Part shown: in pieces, positions 1-6,929 of the stretch
How the letters are laid out: the number at the start of each line of letters is the position of its first letter
How positions within the stretch are numbered: the first letter of the stretch is position 1
DNA from: Parabacteroides faecalis
GTDB lineage: Bacteria > Bacteroidota > Bacteroidia > Bacteroidales > Tannerellaceae
Length of the DNA stretch: 34,192 bases
Direction of reading: 5' to 3'
Assembly: GCF_022809355.1 (NCBI RefSeq)
Contig: NZ_JAKZMM010000044.1
Coordinates: 1-34,192, forward strand
Made by a program: the position numbers and the translations under genes
Notes under the pieces: model-generated
What the model saw: only the letters and a program-made list of their open reading frames with translations
Told to the model about the DNA's origin: nothing
Database searches by the model: none

Positions 1-1
1 A

Positions 2-262
2 TACCGTTTTCACCCGACGCGCGAATGGCGTTTTGACTTTGCCATACCGGCAGTCCGCGTAGCGATCGAAGTGGAAGGCGGCGTTTGGAATGGCGGTCGC
101 CATTTCCGGCCTGAAGGTTATTTGCGGGATATGGAAAAGTATAACGAGGCAGCCGCTTGCGGCTGGCTTGTTATACGAACCATTCCATCCGAATTATTAC
201 GGGTGAAGACGATTCAGCAGATTGTCAGAGCCTGCAAGAAAAAATTGACTGCTGACAATTAA
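2..262 (+). CDS. PD-(D/E)XK-type endonuclease, C-terminal part (5' partial)
   Basis: The reading frame is open from the window edge to a TAA at 260-262, so the gene begins outside the window. The first Met in frame (71) lies inside the conserved core and is not the start. The visible part reads EWRFDFAIP, then VAIEVEGGVW, then GGRHFRPEGYLRDMEKYN, then GWLVIRTIP. Asp in RFDFA and the E-x-E in IEVEGG fit motifs II and III of a PD-(D/E)XK nuclease of the DUF559/Vsr/VRR-NUC type, common in phages and integrated elements. The likely role is DNA cleavage or processing. It lies 69 bases upstream of a DUF4373 protein in the same direction, an arrangement typical of phage or mobile replication modules. 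The family assignment is by motif only and substrate cannot be inferred. Confidence 0.7.
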   Translation, partial: YRFHPTREWRFDFAIPAVRVAIEVEGGVWNGGRHFRPEGYLRDMEKYNEAAACGWLVIRTIPSELLRVKTIQQIVRACKKKLTADN

Positions 263-331
263 ACCAACAATTGTCAATTGCCAATTATTAACAGCTAATA
301 TTCAAACTAAAACAAGACAAAAAGAAAAAAT

Positions 332-1360
332 ATGGCAAGACCTATAAAATTGGGATTAGATTATTTCCCAATGGATACCGATGTTTTGAAAAACATAAAA
401 ATCAGACGATTAATGAAAAAATATGAATCGCCTGGAGCTATACTATATTTGAATTTACTGTGCGACATCTACGGTAATTCATACTTTGTACAAATTGGTC
501 AAGACTATTTATTTGATTTGGCGGATCAATTGGAAACAGAAGACACTGAAATAAAAGCCATGTTAGATTACATGGTAGAAATCGGTTTGTTTGATGCCGA
601 ACTATGGAAGCAGAATATATTAACTTCTAAATCCATCCAAGAACGATATCTGACAGCAAAAGGGCGTTATTTGAATGAAAAGAAACTGGAGAAACAATAT
701 TTATTGATTCCTCTTCCTGAAATCAAAGCAAGGGTTTCCACCGTGAAAACCCCCGTTTGCACAGAGAAAACCCCGGTTATCACCGTGGAAACCCCCGTTT
801 GCACAGTGGAAAGTGCACAAAGTATAGGAAATAAAAACAAAGTAGAGAATAATAAAGAAAATGAAAGTATAAATTTAAACAACAACAATCACAACAACGC
901 GCGCGTGCGCGAGAACGATCAATCGTTAAAAGCTGAATGGGATCAATGGAAAAAGGAATTACTGAATGACGAAGACTGGTGCGCTTCGTTAGTCCGGTAC
1001 AGCGGAAAAGGATTAGCCATCATCGAACATGCTTTAGAAGCAATGACTTATTTTGATGATTTCATCGTCCTGAAAGCACAAGAAGATACAACCAGAACAA
1101 AAAAGGAATACCAAATGAGTTTCATCGGCTGGTGGCGCCACAATAATTGGGAAACAAACAGACAACTTTTAACTGGCACAAAACAAGTTGCGCCGCCACG
1201 CACGGAATATAAAAAGCCGGCGGCGCGCAAATCGAGATACGAAGAAATGATGGAAGTGGCGGCAGAAGCGAAATTATTAACCAAAAAAATGTACGAAAAC
1301 AATGGCTTTGGATACACGATTGAGAATAGCCTTGAGGCAACCACCGATTATACAGCTTGA
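332..1360 (+). CDS. DUF4373 (Lin1244/Lin1753-like) domain protein, probable replication-module protein
   Basis: 342 residues. The N-terminal ~115 residues (start MARPIKLGLDYFPMD, then KYESPGAILYLNLLCDIYG) match the DUF4373 domain found in phage and plasmid replication-initiator-like proteins of Firmicutes and Bacteroidota, a winged-helix type fold. Residues 137-164 are four 7-residue repeats built on T-V-x-T-P-V-C. They are followed by an Asn-rich, low-complexity linker (about 175-195). The C-terminal part, with SLVRYSGKGLAIIEHALEAM and MSFIGWWRHNNWE, resembles the DnaD-like tail common in these proteins. DNA binding in replication initiation is inferred from the family. Its last 59 bases overlap the next gene. 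An A-rich stretch precedes the ATG; no TAnnTTTG box was seen, so it may be co-transcribed with the nuclease gene. Confidence 0.75.
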   Translation: MARPIKLGLDYFPMDTDVLKNIKIRRLMKKYESPGAILYLNLLCDIYGNSYFVQIGQDYLFDLADQLETEDTEIKAMLDYMVEIGLFDAELWKQNILTSKSIQERYLTAKGRYLNEKKLEKQYLLIPLPEIKARVSTVKTPVCTEKTPVITVETPVCTVESAQSIGNKNKVENNKENESINLNNNNHNNARVRENDQSLKAEWDQWKKELLNDEDWCASLVRYSGKGLAIIEHALEAMTYFDDFIVLKAQEDTTRTKKEYQMSFIGWWRHNNWETNRQLLTGTKQVAPPRTEYKKPAARKSRYEEMMEVAAEAKLLTKKMYENNGFGYTIENSLEATTDYTA

Positions 1361-1988
1361 CAGTGAGTTTGTAACCGGCAGAATGATTGATCTGTTGTTG
1401 GAAACCTACGTATTGTTGGGATTCAAAACGCCAGTGAAGGAAGATGTTTCCGTCTTGGCCGCGAAATTGGTGAGCGATATATACGAGAATTGTGGCTTCC
1501 TGCGCCTGGAAGAAATCTCAATTTGCTTCGAACTGGGCGCACAAGAACAGTTTGGCGATTACATTGGCTTGAATTACCGGACCTTTCATAAATGGCTGAA
1601 AGGCTACAAAAACAGCGACTTGCGCTATCGGGTGATCAAGCAGATAGAACAGGAAAAAGAACTCAAAGTCTTGCCGGCGGTGAGCCGCGAATACAATGAG
1701 GAAAAGATGAACCTGTTGATCATCAGACGGTTTCACGAATACAAGAATTGTCCGGACTTGGAAATTCCATTGGCAAGTATTCTGTATAAAGACTTGCAAA
1801 GCCGCGGTTTTATCCGTAACAGCCTGGAAGAAAAACTCAACGCGATGGCGCAGTTTTCCCGCTGGCGGCCACAAAACACGTTGCATATCAGCGAAGATGA
1901 TCGTCAGGCCATGATCAAGCTCAAAGCCCAGGAATGGTTATTGAAACAGTATTTCAATTCATTGGTGCGTTTGCCGTTTGAAAGTTGA
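1302..1988 (+). CDS. Conserved protein of unknown function, partner of the DUF4373 gene
   Basis: 228 residues, family not recognised. The ATG at 1302 gives a 59-base overlap in a different frame with the DUF4373 gene. A later in-frame ATG at 1383 (MIDLLLETY) would remove the overlap but would also drop RLRIALRQPPIIQLDSEF, which looks coding. The protein is soluble, has no signal peptide or membrane segment, and is rich in predicted helices with many charged residues. GLNYRTFHKWLKGYKNSDLRYR has the feel of a helix-turn-helix or DnaB/DnaD-type segment, but that is only an impression. Position directly after a DUF4373 protein suggests a replication accessory role such as helicase loading or primosome assembly (inference). 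A 22-bp perfect palindrome lies 12 bases after the stop. Confidence 0.6.
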   Translation: MALDTRLRIALRQPPIIQLDSEFVTGRMIDLLLETYVLLGFKTPVKEDVSVLAAKLVSDIYENCGFLRLEEISICFELGAQEQFGDYIGLNYRTFHKWLKGYKNSDLRYRVIKQIEQEKELKVLPAVSREYNEEKMNLLIIRRFHEYKNCPDLEIPLASILYKDLQSRGFIRNSLEEKLNAMAQFSRWRPQNTLHISEDDRQAMIKLKAQEWLLKQYFNSLVRLPFES

Positions 1989-2000
1989 CAAATACCTACC

Positions 2001-2022
2001 ATTTTGCTAACGTTAGCAAAAT
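2001..2022. repeat. Perfect 22-bp palindrome
   Basis: The half-site ATTTTGCTAAC is followed immediately by its exact reverse complement, with no spacer. It starts 12 bases after the stop of the 1302-1988 gene. It has no loop and no clear T-run, so it reads more like a dimeric protein-binding site than an intrinsic terminator. Role unknown. Confidence 0.8.
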
Positions 2023-2156
2023 GATAAAATTGGCAAAAGGTTCTCAGCATGAGATGAATGACTATAAACAGCGATAATGGGAAATGACTGTAGAGGCGTG
2101 ATACAATTGAAAATTGACAATTGATAATGGAGAATTGAAAAAGGGAAATGATTGTA

Positions 2157-2179
2157 GAGGCGCAGCGCTGCTGCGCCTC
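2157..2179. repeat. GAGGCGCAGC palindromic repeat, copy 1
   Basis: Arms GAGGCGCAGC and GCTGCGCCTC with a 3-base loop. The TGTA just before it is shared with a degenerate half-copy at about 2087-2098. Further copies lie at 6189-6214 and 34009-34030. All are intergenic, as expected for a REP-like interspersed repeat. Confidence 0.85.
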
Positions 2180-2307
2180 CTAGTGGCGGTATTGGGAGAA
2201 ATAGCGGATAACAAAACAAACCGATCCATTATTTTATTGGTTGTAAATTTGTTAAACAATGGATTTAAGAAATGAACGGTTGAAAAAATAATTATCCGTT
2301 AATAAAG

Positions 2308-2335
2308 TTTTCAATTCAAGAAATTTATATATTTG
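2308..2335 (+). promoter_or_regulatory. Bacteroidota-type promoter for the 2370-4455 cluster
   Basis: TATATTTG at 2328-2335 matches the -7 consensus TAnnTTTG. A TTTT at 2308-2311 lies near the -33 position but with 16-base spacing, so that element is weak. Transcription would start near 2342, giving a leader of about 28 bases to the ATG at 2370. Confidence 0.55.
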
Positions 2336-2369
2336 TATCTTCTATAAATCAGCTTTATAACCCATTAAA

Positions 2370-2825
2370 ATGGATAGTGTAAAAATCAAAAGGACATCAA
2401 TGAACCTTTCCTTAAATATAAGGATTCTGAAAGTTATTATTGCTCTAGTGCTACTCAGTATTGGGGGTCTCATTTATCTTACTTTTAGAGGAGAAAATTT
2501 ATTGATGTTTAATTGGCTAAATGAACTTGATTTAATGTACCAAATTGATAATTTACGCGCCTATAACCAAAAGATATATTTATATGATTGGGTTTTATAT
2601 AGTCTTCCAGATGGATTATGGCTTCTTGCTTATTTGTTAATTATTGACTCAATATGGCATGAATGTAGAAATAATATGTTTAATTCCTTCATTTTAAGCC
2701 TTCCAACAATAGCTATATTTTCTGAATTTGCCCAATATTGGAATATTATTCCTGGTGTTTTCGACACAATGGATCTATTCTGCTATATATCATCAGTACT
2801 AATATATTTAATTATTAAAATTTAA
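2370..2825 (+). CDS. Small VanZ-like integral membrane protein
   Basis: 151 residues with three or four hydrophobic segments (about 21-40, 70-92, 103-120 and 133-150). The segment FSEFAQYWNIIPGVFDTMDL carries the spacing of the VanZ-like family signature (E-x-x-Q, then G-x-F-D-x-x-D before the last helix), so a VanZ-like fold is the best guess. The family function is poorly known; VanZ itself raises teicoplanin resistance. A second ATG at 2400 (MNLSLNIRI) could also be the start. It is very AT-rich compared with the genes from 6457 on. The next gene begins 4 bases after its stop, so the two are almost certainly one transcription unit with 4129-4455. Confidence 0.6.
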   Translation: MDSVKIKRTSMNLSLNIRILKVIIALVLLSIGGLIYLTFRGENLLMFNWLNELDLMYQIDNLRAYNQKIYLYDWVLYSLPDGLWLLAYLLIIDSIWHECRNNMFNSFILSLPTIAIFSEFAQYWNIIPGVFDTMDLFCYISSVLIYLIIKI

Positions 2826-2829
2826 TGAT

Positions 2830-4107
2830 ATGAATTTGAGAATTATATTATCAGCCATTACACTCTTCTTTTTTTTATTTTTAGCTGGAGGTTCCATCAC
2901 TGATGTATTTAAAGATGGTATAATAAATACATTGGTATTATTGGGTATTCTCATAATAATAATTACTATTTTTTCTATTGTGCAAACAAGGAATAAGAAG
3001 AAGAGAATTCAAATAATAAAAAAAGACGAACAAGAATCTGATGACTTTGACAGATCTGTACATATTGGAGATGACAGATGCAAAATATATTTTGATATTA
3101 ATCAAAAGAAAGTTATGATCATGCACATATCAACTCAAGGCCTAAAAAAAATATATATCAACAATTTTGAGTTTCCTGGTTATTCATTAGCTAATTACCA
3201 ATTTCCTGTTTTCAATATTTATGATTACAAAAATCGACAATTGCTTTCAGGCTCATATAGTGATTTGAATATTAATTATACCACTACAAATCTAGTAACT
3301 AAAGATAAAAATAGTACCCTTAATATTAATAGTACTATTATTCCTTTTTTCGTCCAACACATAGTTGCTGGAATATATGAAGAGGCAAGAGAACTGATAC
3401 TTATTGATGAGGCTCATGCATTCATAGCTATAACAAAAGCAGGGATTCTTAAATGCGCGTTTAATTATGTTGATACTAACAAATTAGCAGAGAAAAAAGG
3501 TTCACAACCATGTATTAGTACAAAAACTATCGGGAATTATGTATTTATCATGGATGATTATTTCAACATTTTAATTTTAGTAACTCCTGATGCATTCAAA
3601 ATATTTAACTATTCAGATATTATAGATATTTCTTACATTGAAAATGCTCATGAGCTTTATACAAAATCAGCTTCCCGAACTATTGCGGGAGCAGTTATTG
3701 GAGGTGCTTTAATGGGCCATTCGGGAGCAATTATAGGAGGACTTTCTGGCGCAAACGAAAAAAACAAAGAAGTTAACAATATGATAATAAAGATACTGCT
3801 TAAAGATACAGTAGATACAAGCTATAAGCTAAAATTTAATCCAGATAAAGTTCTAAAAACAAAAAACGACGAGGATAAAAAACTTTATGATAATTGTTTT
3901 TCCAAGGCTATGCAGGCCAAGGACTTGTTATCAATCCTTATAGATAAAGTTAATAATCATAAGTTTGAATCAGATGAAGATAAACAAAAAGGAGGGATCC
4001 AAAATATTGGTATTGCAGATGAATTAACAAAGCTAGCAAAGCTAAAAGATGAAGGAATCATTTCAGAGGAAGAATTTCAAAGTCAAAAAGCAAAACTATT
4101 AAACTAA
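2830..4107 (+). CDS. Membrane-anchored SHOCT-domain protein with glycine zipper
   Basis: 425 residues. Two N-terminal hydrophobic helices (about 4-22 and 30-51) are followed by a basic stretch RNKKKR and a long, mostly beta-rich soluble region (about 85-280). A glycine-zipper segment (GAVIGGALMGHSGAIIGG, about 286-304) follows. The last ~32 residues (IADELTKLAKLKDEGIISEEEFQSQKAKLL) are a clear SHOCT domain, a short C-terminal oligomerisation module found in many membrane-linked proteins of unknown role. The protein is probably anchored in the inner membrane with a large cytoplasmic part. Codon use is strongly AT-biased like its neighbours, pointing to acquired DNA. The specific function is unknown. 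The start at 2830 is fixed by a tight 4-base gap to the previous stop. Confidence 0.75.
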   Translation: MNLRIILSAITLFFFLFLAGGSITDVFKDGIINTLVLLGILIIIITIFSIVQTRNKKKRIQIIKKDEQESDDFDRSVHIGDDRCKIYFDINQKKVMIMHISTQGLKKIYINNFEFPGYSLANYQFPVFNIYDYKNRQLLSGSYSDLNINYTTTNLVTKDKNSTLNINSTIIPFFVQHIVAGIYEEARELILIDEAHAFIAITKAGILKCAFNYVDTNKLAEKKGSQPCISTKTIGNYVFIMDDYFNILILVTPDAFKIFNYSDIIDISYIENAHELYTKSASRTIAGAVIGGALMGHSGAIIGGLSGANEKNKEVNNMIIKILLKDTVDTSYKLKFNPDKVLKTKNDEDKKLYDNCFSKAMQAKDLLSILIDKVNNHKFESDEDKQKGGIQNIGIADELTKLAKLKDEGIISEEEFQSQKAKLLN

Positions 4108-4128
4108 AATCTATATATAAGGAGTTCT

Positions 4129-4455
4129 ATGAAAAAAGAAAATTACACAGTATTCCTAAACAAAATACGAAATAATTTTTTTGAAGTTTCCAATATAATA
4201 ATAAGTTATATCATAGCAATTTTAATACTCTATCTTTATTCAGATTTTTGGGCTGATTTGATTAATCGATTTTGGGTAAATCCAATTATCTCAAAAGTTA
4301 ATAGTAATATATGCGTATCTACTCTTGCTATCATATTTATACTTCTAATTTACTATTTCCGTGAATCGTATTATATTAGTTCATATAACTTTAAAAGGTT
4401 ATATTTTATCCTACATATAATTACTATCTTGGGTGAGAGGAAAGATGCCTCATAA
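4129..4455 (+). CDS. Short membrane protein, C-terminus truncated by an IS1380 remnant
   Basis: 108 residues as it stands. It is preceded by a good Shine-Dalgarno AAGGAG at about 4120 and so is translated third in the 2370-4455 unit. Hydrophobic segments lie at about 20-40 and 62-78, and a third begins near 88. The last residues (LGERKDAS and the stop) are antisense to the IS1380 transposase remnant: read leftward, the same bases encode HLMRHLSSHP of the transposase. The original C-terminus was therefore lost and replaced by read-through into the insertion sequence. No family recognised. It may be a non-functional leftover. Confidence 0.55.
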   Translation: MKKENYTVFLNKIRNNFFEVSNIIISYIIAILILYLYSDFWADLINRFWVNPIISKVNSNICVSTLAIIFILLIYYFRESYYISSYNFKRLYFILHIITILGERKDAS

Positions 4456-4667
4456 GATGTGTGGAGACATCCTCAATGCAAGAGCCACCGCAGAAGAACA
4501 CACATAAGAGAACGCAATATTTCACTGTACTGATAACCGAAGGTTCGGCTTCGCAAGCCTAATGTTGAATCAATCACATTGGATAAAAGAGCATCAAATT
4601 GCTCCATGATTGAAAATATTCCGCCAAAAGGGATGATTTTCTCAGATTTTATTTGTATTTTAGCCAT
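4430..4667 (-). pseudogene. IS1380-family transposase, N-terminal fragment with frameshift
   Basis: Read leftward from the ATG at 4667, the frame gives MAKIQIKSEKIIPFGGIFSI, then MEQFDALLSNVIDSTLG, then SFGYQYSE-like text and RSLMCV, the typical start of Bacteroides IS1380-family transposases (usually over 400 residues). Near 4497-4499 the frame breaks. The shifted frame continues with FFCGGSCIEDVSTHLMRHLS, exactly where the family has YFCGGSCIEDVTTHLMRHLS. Homology stops near 4430. Only about 80 of the expected 400+ residues remain, so this is a dead fragment left after insertion and deletion. Transposase similarity is recognised from memory of the family, and the frameshift is directly visible. 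Confidence 0.85.
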
Positions 4668-4732
4668 GTCAGATGAAGATTTATTTGATTTTTTATATGC
4701 AACACTAAGTTAAGTGAATCTTCTGACATAAC

Positions 4733-4780
4733 AAAGTACTGGGCAATATATTATTACTCAGTACTTTAAATTATTTTTTT
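4733..4780 (+). terminator. Hairpin with T-run at the outer edge of the IS1380 remnant
   Basis: AAAGTACTGGG (from 4733) pairs with CTCAGTACTTT (ending 4767), giving a stem of about 10 bp with one mismatch, followed by ATTATTTTTTTT (about 4769-4780). It would stop rightward transcription entering from the left, or act as the insulating hairpin often found at IS ends. It lies between the transposase start and the SPFH/RHH pair. Confidence 0.55.
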
Positions 4781-4820
4781 TGAAAGGTGTTGCGGAATTA
4801 AGGTATTAAAGAAACGTATC

Positions 4821-5021
4821 CTAATCTTTTTCATCGTCTGTCACCCTTTCTTTTCGTGTTTTCTTCAGTCGGCCACTTTTTCTCAATGCCTCGTTGATTA
4901 TCCACTGAAGCTGACCGTTGGTACTGCGGAATTCATCCGCAGCCCATTGTTCGATTGCTTCCATAGTTTCAGAATCCACACGAAGCACAAAACTCTTTAT
5001 TGAACTTTCTTTTTTGGCCAT
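4821..5021 (-). CDS. Arc-family ribbon-helix-helix DNA-binding protein
   Basis: 66 residues from the ATG at 5021 (MAKKESSIKSFVLRVDSE). An upstream TTG at 5039 is in frame but overlaps the stop of the preceding gene, so 5021 is preferred. The strand KSFVLRVDSETMEAIEQWAADEF, followed by a second helix with NGQLQWIINEALR, is the beta-alpha-alpha pattern of MetJ/Arc ribbon-helix-helix proteins, and the tail is basic (GRLKKTRKERV). It should bind DNA as a dimer, or act as an accessory of the SPFH protein. Its start is 14 bases after the stop of the SPFH gene, so the two form an operon. This SPFH-RHH pair recurs in Bacteroidota, as I recall, and the functional link is unknown. Confidence 0.8.
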   Translation of the reverse strand: MAKKESSIKSFVLRVDSETMEAIEQWAADEFRSTNGQLQWIINEALRKSGRLKKTRKERVTDDEKD

Positions 5022-5035
5022 AATGTTTGTTTTTA

Positions 5036-5989
5036 TCAATGATGCAATGTTCCCGTATTAACTACAGGCTGTGCAGCCTCGTCAGCACAAAGAACCACAA
5101 GCAGATTGCTTACCATTGCCGCTTTACGTTCCTCGTCAAGTTCCACAATTTCTTCATCTGAAAGTTTGTCAAGAGCCATTTTAACCATCGAAACCGCACC
5201 TTCAACGATTTTTTCCCTCGCACTGATGATTGCAGATGCCTGCTGGCGACGCAACATCACAGCCGCGATTTCAGGAGCGTATGCCAGATAGTTTATCCTT
5301 GCCTCCAGTATTTCAATACCCGCCATAGCCAGACGTTCATTCAGTTTCTGTTCCAACTGTTCATTTATTTCTTCACCACCGGAACGCAGAGTCAGTTCAT
5401 CAGCTTCCGACTCATTATTATCGTATGCATACTGCCCTGCCACCTGACGCAAAGCGGCATCACTCTGTATGCGAACAAAGTTCTCGAAAGCATTCATGCG
5501 GCTACCCACCGTACTTCCAACTGTGACCTCTTTACCATTAGCTGTCGAAGTATTAGCTATTGTCTGAGAATCAATTTCAAACATAGCCTTGTAAGTATCC
5601 TTCACCTTCCAAACAAGTACAAGACCTATCAGTACAGGATTACCAATTTTGTCGTTCACCTTTATAGGCTCAACATCCAGGTTTCTTGCACGCAAAGAAA
5701 GTTTCTTCTTATCCATAAAAGGGTTCACCCAAAAGAATCCAGTTTCTTTGAATGTACCTTTATACTTTCCAAAGAAGACCATCACCCTGGCCTCATTAGG
5801 TTCCAACTGCATATATCCGCCCCAAAATATCAACCATGCCAAAATACACAATGCACCTACTATATACAAAGCTATAAATCCTGGAAGAAAGCAAGCAACT
5901 GCAGCTCCTGTAAGCACTACCAAATGTAAAAACAAGGCTAAAAAGCCATTCATCTTAAAACCTTTGTAAACTAATTCTCTTGTGTCCAT
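5036..5989 (-). CDS. SPFH/band-7 (stomatin/prohibitin-like) membrane protein
   Basis: 317 residues from the ATG at 5989 ([15 protein letters not shown]). The frame stays open upstream to 6052, but the promoter at 6024-6054 would start transcription near 6017, inside that extension, so 5989 is chosen. Two close hydrophobic helices (about 17-35 and 38-60) anchor the protein. [18 protein letters not shown] through the next 200 residues is the SPFH domain, followed by a helical region with [20 protein letters not shown] and [20 protein letters not shown], typical of the oligomer-forming coiled coil. SPFH proteins form large rings that organise membrane microdomains and often regulate proteases. 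Its partner here is a small DNA-binding protein. The soluble part probably faces the cytoplasm. Confidence 0.88.
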   Translation of the reverse strand: MDTRELVYKGFKMNGFLALFLHLVVLTGAAVACFLPGFIALYIVGALCILAWLIFWGGYMQLEPNEARVMVFFGKYKGTFKETGFFWVNPFMDKKKLSLRARNLDVEPIKVNDKIGNPVLIGLVLVWKVKDTYKAMFEIDSQTIANTSTANGKEVTVGSTVGSRMNAFENFVRIQSDAALRQVAGQYAYDNNESEADELTLRSGGEEINEQLEQKLNERLAMAGIEILEARINYLAYAPEIAAVMLRRQQASAIISAREKIVEGAVSMVKMALDKLSDEEIVELDEERKAAMVSNLLVVLCADEAAQPVVNTGTLHH

Positions 5990-6023
5990 AATTATAAGAT
6001 TAAGTGATATTATTTTGATATCA

Positions 6024-6054
6024 CAAATATATGGATTTAATTTTACTTTCAAAA
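6024..6054 (-). promoter_or_regulatory. Promoter of the SPFH-RHH operon
   Basis: On the minus strand, TATATTTG (6031-6024) matches the -7 box TAnnTTTG. TTTTG (6054-6050) lies 18 bases upstream as the -33 box. The predicted start near 6017 gives a leader of about 28 bases to the ATG at 5989. Confidence 0.7.
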
Positions 6055-6188
6055 GAAATTAGAGACGTAAATGCCATTAAAAACTATGAACATAGTAAAG
6101 TGATAGACTGTGAGTGTAAATAATAGACAGAAGAAACTGAATAAATGGTTATTATCTTGTTTCCCCCGTTAACGCTATCCCAACACCC

Positions 6189-6214
6189 GAGGCGCAGCAG
6201 CGCTGCTGCGCCTC
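6189..6214. repeat. GAGGCGCAGC palindromic repeat, copy 2 (perfect, 26 bp)
   Basis: The 13-base half GAGGCGCAGCAGC is followed directly by its exact reverse complement. It is the same family as 2157-2179 and 34009-34030 but with a longer stem and no loop. Confidence 0.85.
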
Positions 6215-6285
6215 TACTTCGCATAATGAAGAATGCCGGTTTTTGTCTGCTCCAATCGGCCATTTTCCCTAAAACTTCCCCTTAT

Positions 6286-6360
6286 TTCATCCACATTCAT
6301 CCACACTGATCCCATTTGATCCCTTTTCGTCCACATTCATCCACACTGATCCACACTGAT
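6286..6360 (+). repeat. Direct repeats built on ATCCACA
   Basis: A 27-base unit (TTCATCCACATTCATCCACA and onward) at 6286-6312 recurs with one mismatch at 6326-6352. An extra CCACACTGAT follows at 6351-6360. The array ends 25 bases before the -7 box of the HU-related gene, so it sits where an activator or repressor could bind. Confidence 0.7.
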
Positions 6361-6384
6361 CCACACGGCGATTTTGGGGCGTTG

Positions 6385-6392
6385 TATCTTTG
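6385..6392 (+). promoter_or_regulatory. -7 promoter box of the HU-related gene
   Basis: TATCTTTG matches TAnnTTTG. No clear TTTG lies 19 bases upstream, and the ATCCACA repeats occupy that position. The predicted transcript starts near 6399, which excludes the in-frame ATG at 6316 as the protein start and supports 6457. Confidence 0.55.
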
Positions 6393-6456
6393 TAGTGTGA
6401 CAAGAGAGGAAGAGGCGCGGTTGCCGAACCTATTAAAAACTTGTCCTGATAAAGTT

Positions 6457-6885
6457 ATGGCAATTTCTTATACGTTAGTGCAGAGAAAAGACATGAGTAG
6501 GGGTGCGTTGGAAGACGCAAAGTTGTATTATGCCCAGGCAGTGAGCACGCGCCGGGTGGAGTTTGACGATTTGTGCGATGAGATCGCAGAAACCTGTACG
6601 CTGACTTCAGCCGACATCAAGGCGGTGTTGGACCGTGTGATCTGGGGCATGGTAACACACCTGAAGAACAGCGAGATCGTTCAGTTCGGTGATTTGGGTA
6701 ATTTCCGCATCGCCGTGGGCAGTGCCGGATCAGCCACACCCGAAGAATTCACGGCAACCATGCTCCGCAAGCCGAAGGTAGTGTTCCATCCAGGCAAGCG
6801 CTTGCAGGAAATGCGCGATGTCGCCAAGTTCGCCCGCTTCACCGTCGATAAAGACGAGGGCGCAGATGCTGGCGAGGGCGTGTAA
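6457..6885 (+). CDS. HU-related (histone-like) DNA-binding protein
   Basis: 142 residues from the ATG at 6457 (MAISYTLVQRKDMSRG). The open frame runs back to 6316, but that part contains the repeats and promoter. It fits the Bacteroidota HU-related family (TIGR01201-type): an N-terminal YTLVQRKDM segment, a helical region VEFDDLCDEIAETCTLTSAD, then KNSEIVQFGDLGNFRIAVGS. The last of these corresponds to the HU core with its G-x-L/F-G-x-F turn, and is followed by the arm region. A short acidic tail (DKDEGADAGEGV) ends the protein. It probably binds and bends DNA non-specifically; such genes are numerous in Bacteroidales and often lie beside mobile or polysaccharide loci. It is monocistronic, with its own promoter and terminator. 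Confidence 0.85.
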   Translation: MAISYTLVQRKDMSRGALEDAKLYYAQAVSTRRVEFDDLCDEIAETCTLTSADIKAVLDRVIWGMVTHLKNSEIVQFGDLGNFRIAVGSAGSATPEEFTATMLRKPKVVFHPGKRLQEMRDVAKFARFTVDKDEGADAGEGV

Positions 6886-6929
6886 ACAAAAGCCCCCATC
6901 TTTTCTGATTTTACTGTTCGTGCCTAAAT

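Larger units (their letters stand above)
1989..2369. other. Intergenic repeat-bearing gap
   Basis: No convincing gene. From left to right it holds a perfect 22-bp palindrome (2001-2022), a partial copy of the TGTAGAGGCG repeat (about 2089-2098), an AATTGACAATTG-type repeat run (2104-2137), a complete GAGGCGCAGC palindrome (2157-2179) and a promoter (2328-2335). Short leftward reading frames here are translations of the repeats. Confidence 0.6.
6055..6384. other. Divergent intergenic gap with repeats
   Basis: No gene seen. It separates the leftward SPFH operon from the rightward HU-related gene. It contains a GAGGCGCAGC palindrome (6189-6214) and the ATCCACA direct repeats (6286-6360). Confidence 0.6.

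Noticed and set aside
2062-2259. Short leftward frames in the 2.0-2.26 kb gap
   Set aside because: The residues come from translating the AATTGACAATTG and GAGGCGCAGC repeats.
4741-4830. Intact terminal inverted repeat of the IS1380 element
   Set aside because: I could not recognise a matching end sequence or a target duplication, so no IS boundary is called on the right side.
5990-6052. N-terminal extension of the SPFH protein
   Set aside because: The promoter boxes at 6024-6054 lie in it, and the family starts near MDTREL.
6316-6456. N-terminal extension of the HU-related protein
   Set aside because: It runs through the direct repeats and the -7 box, and has no similarity to the family.
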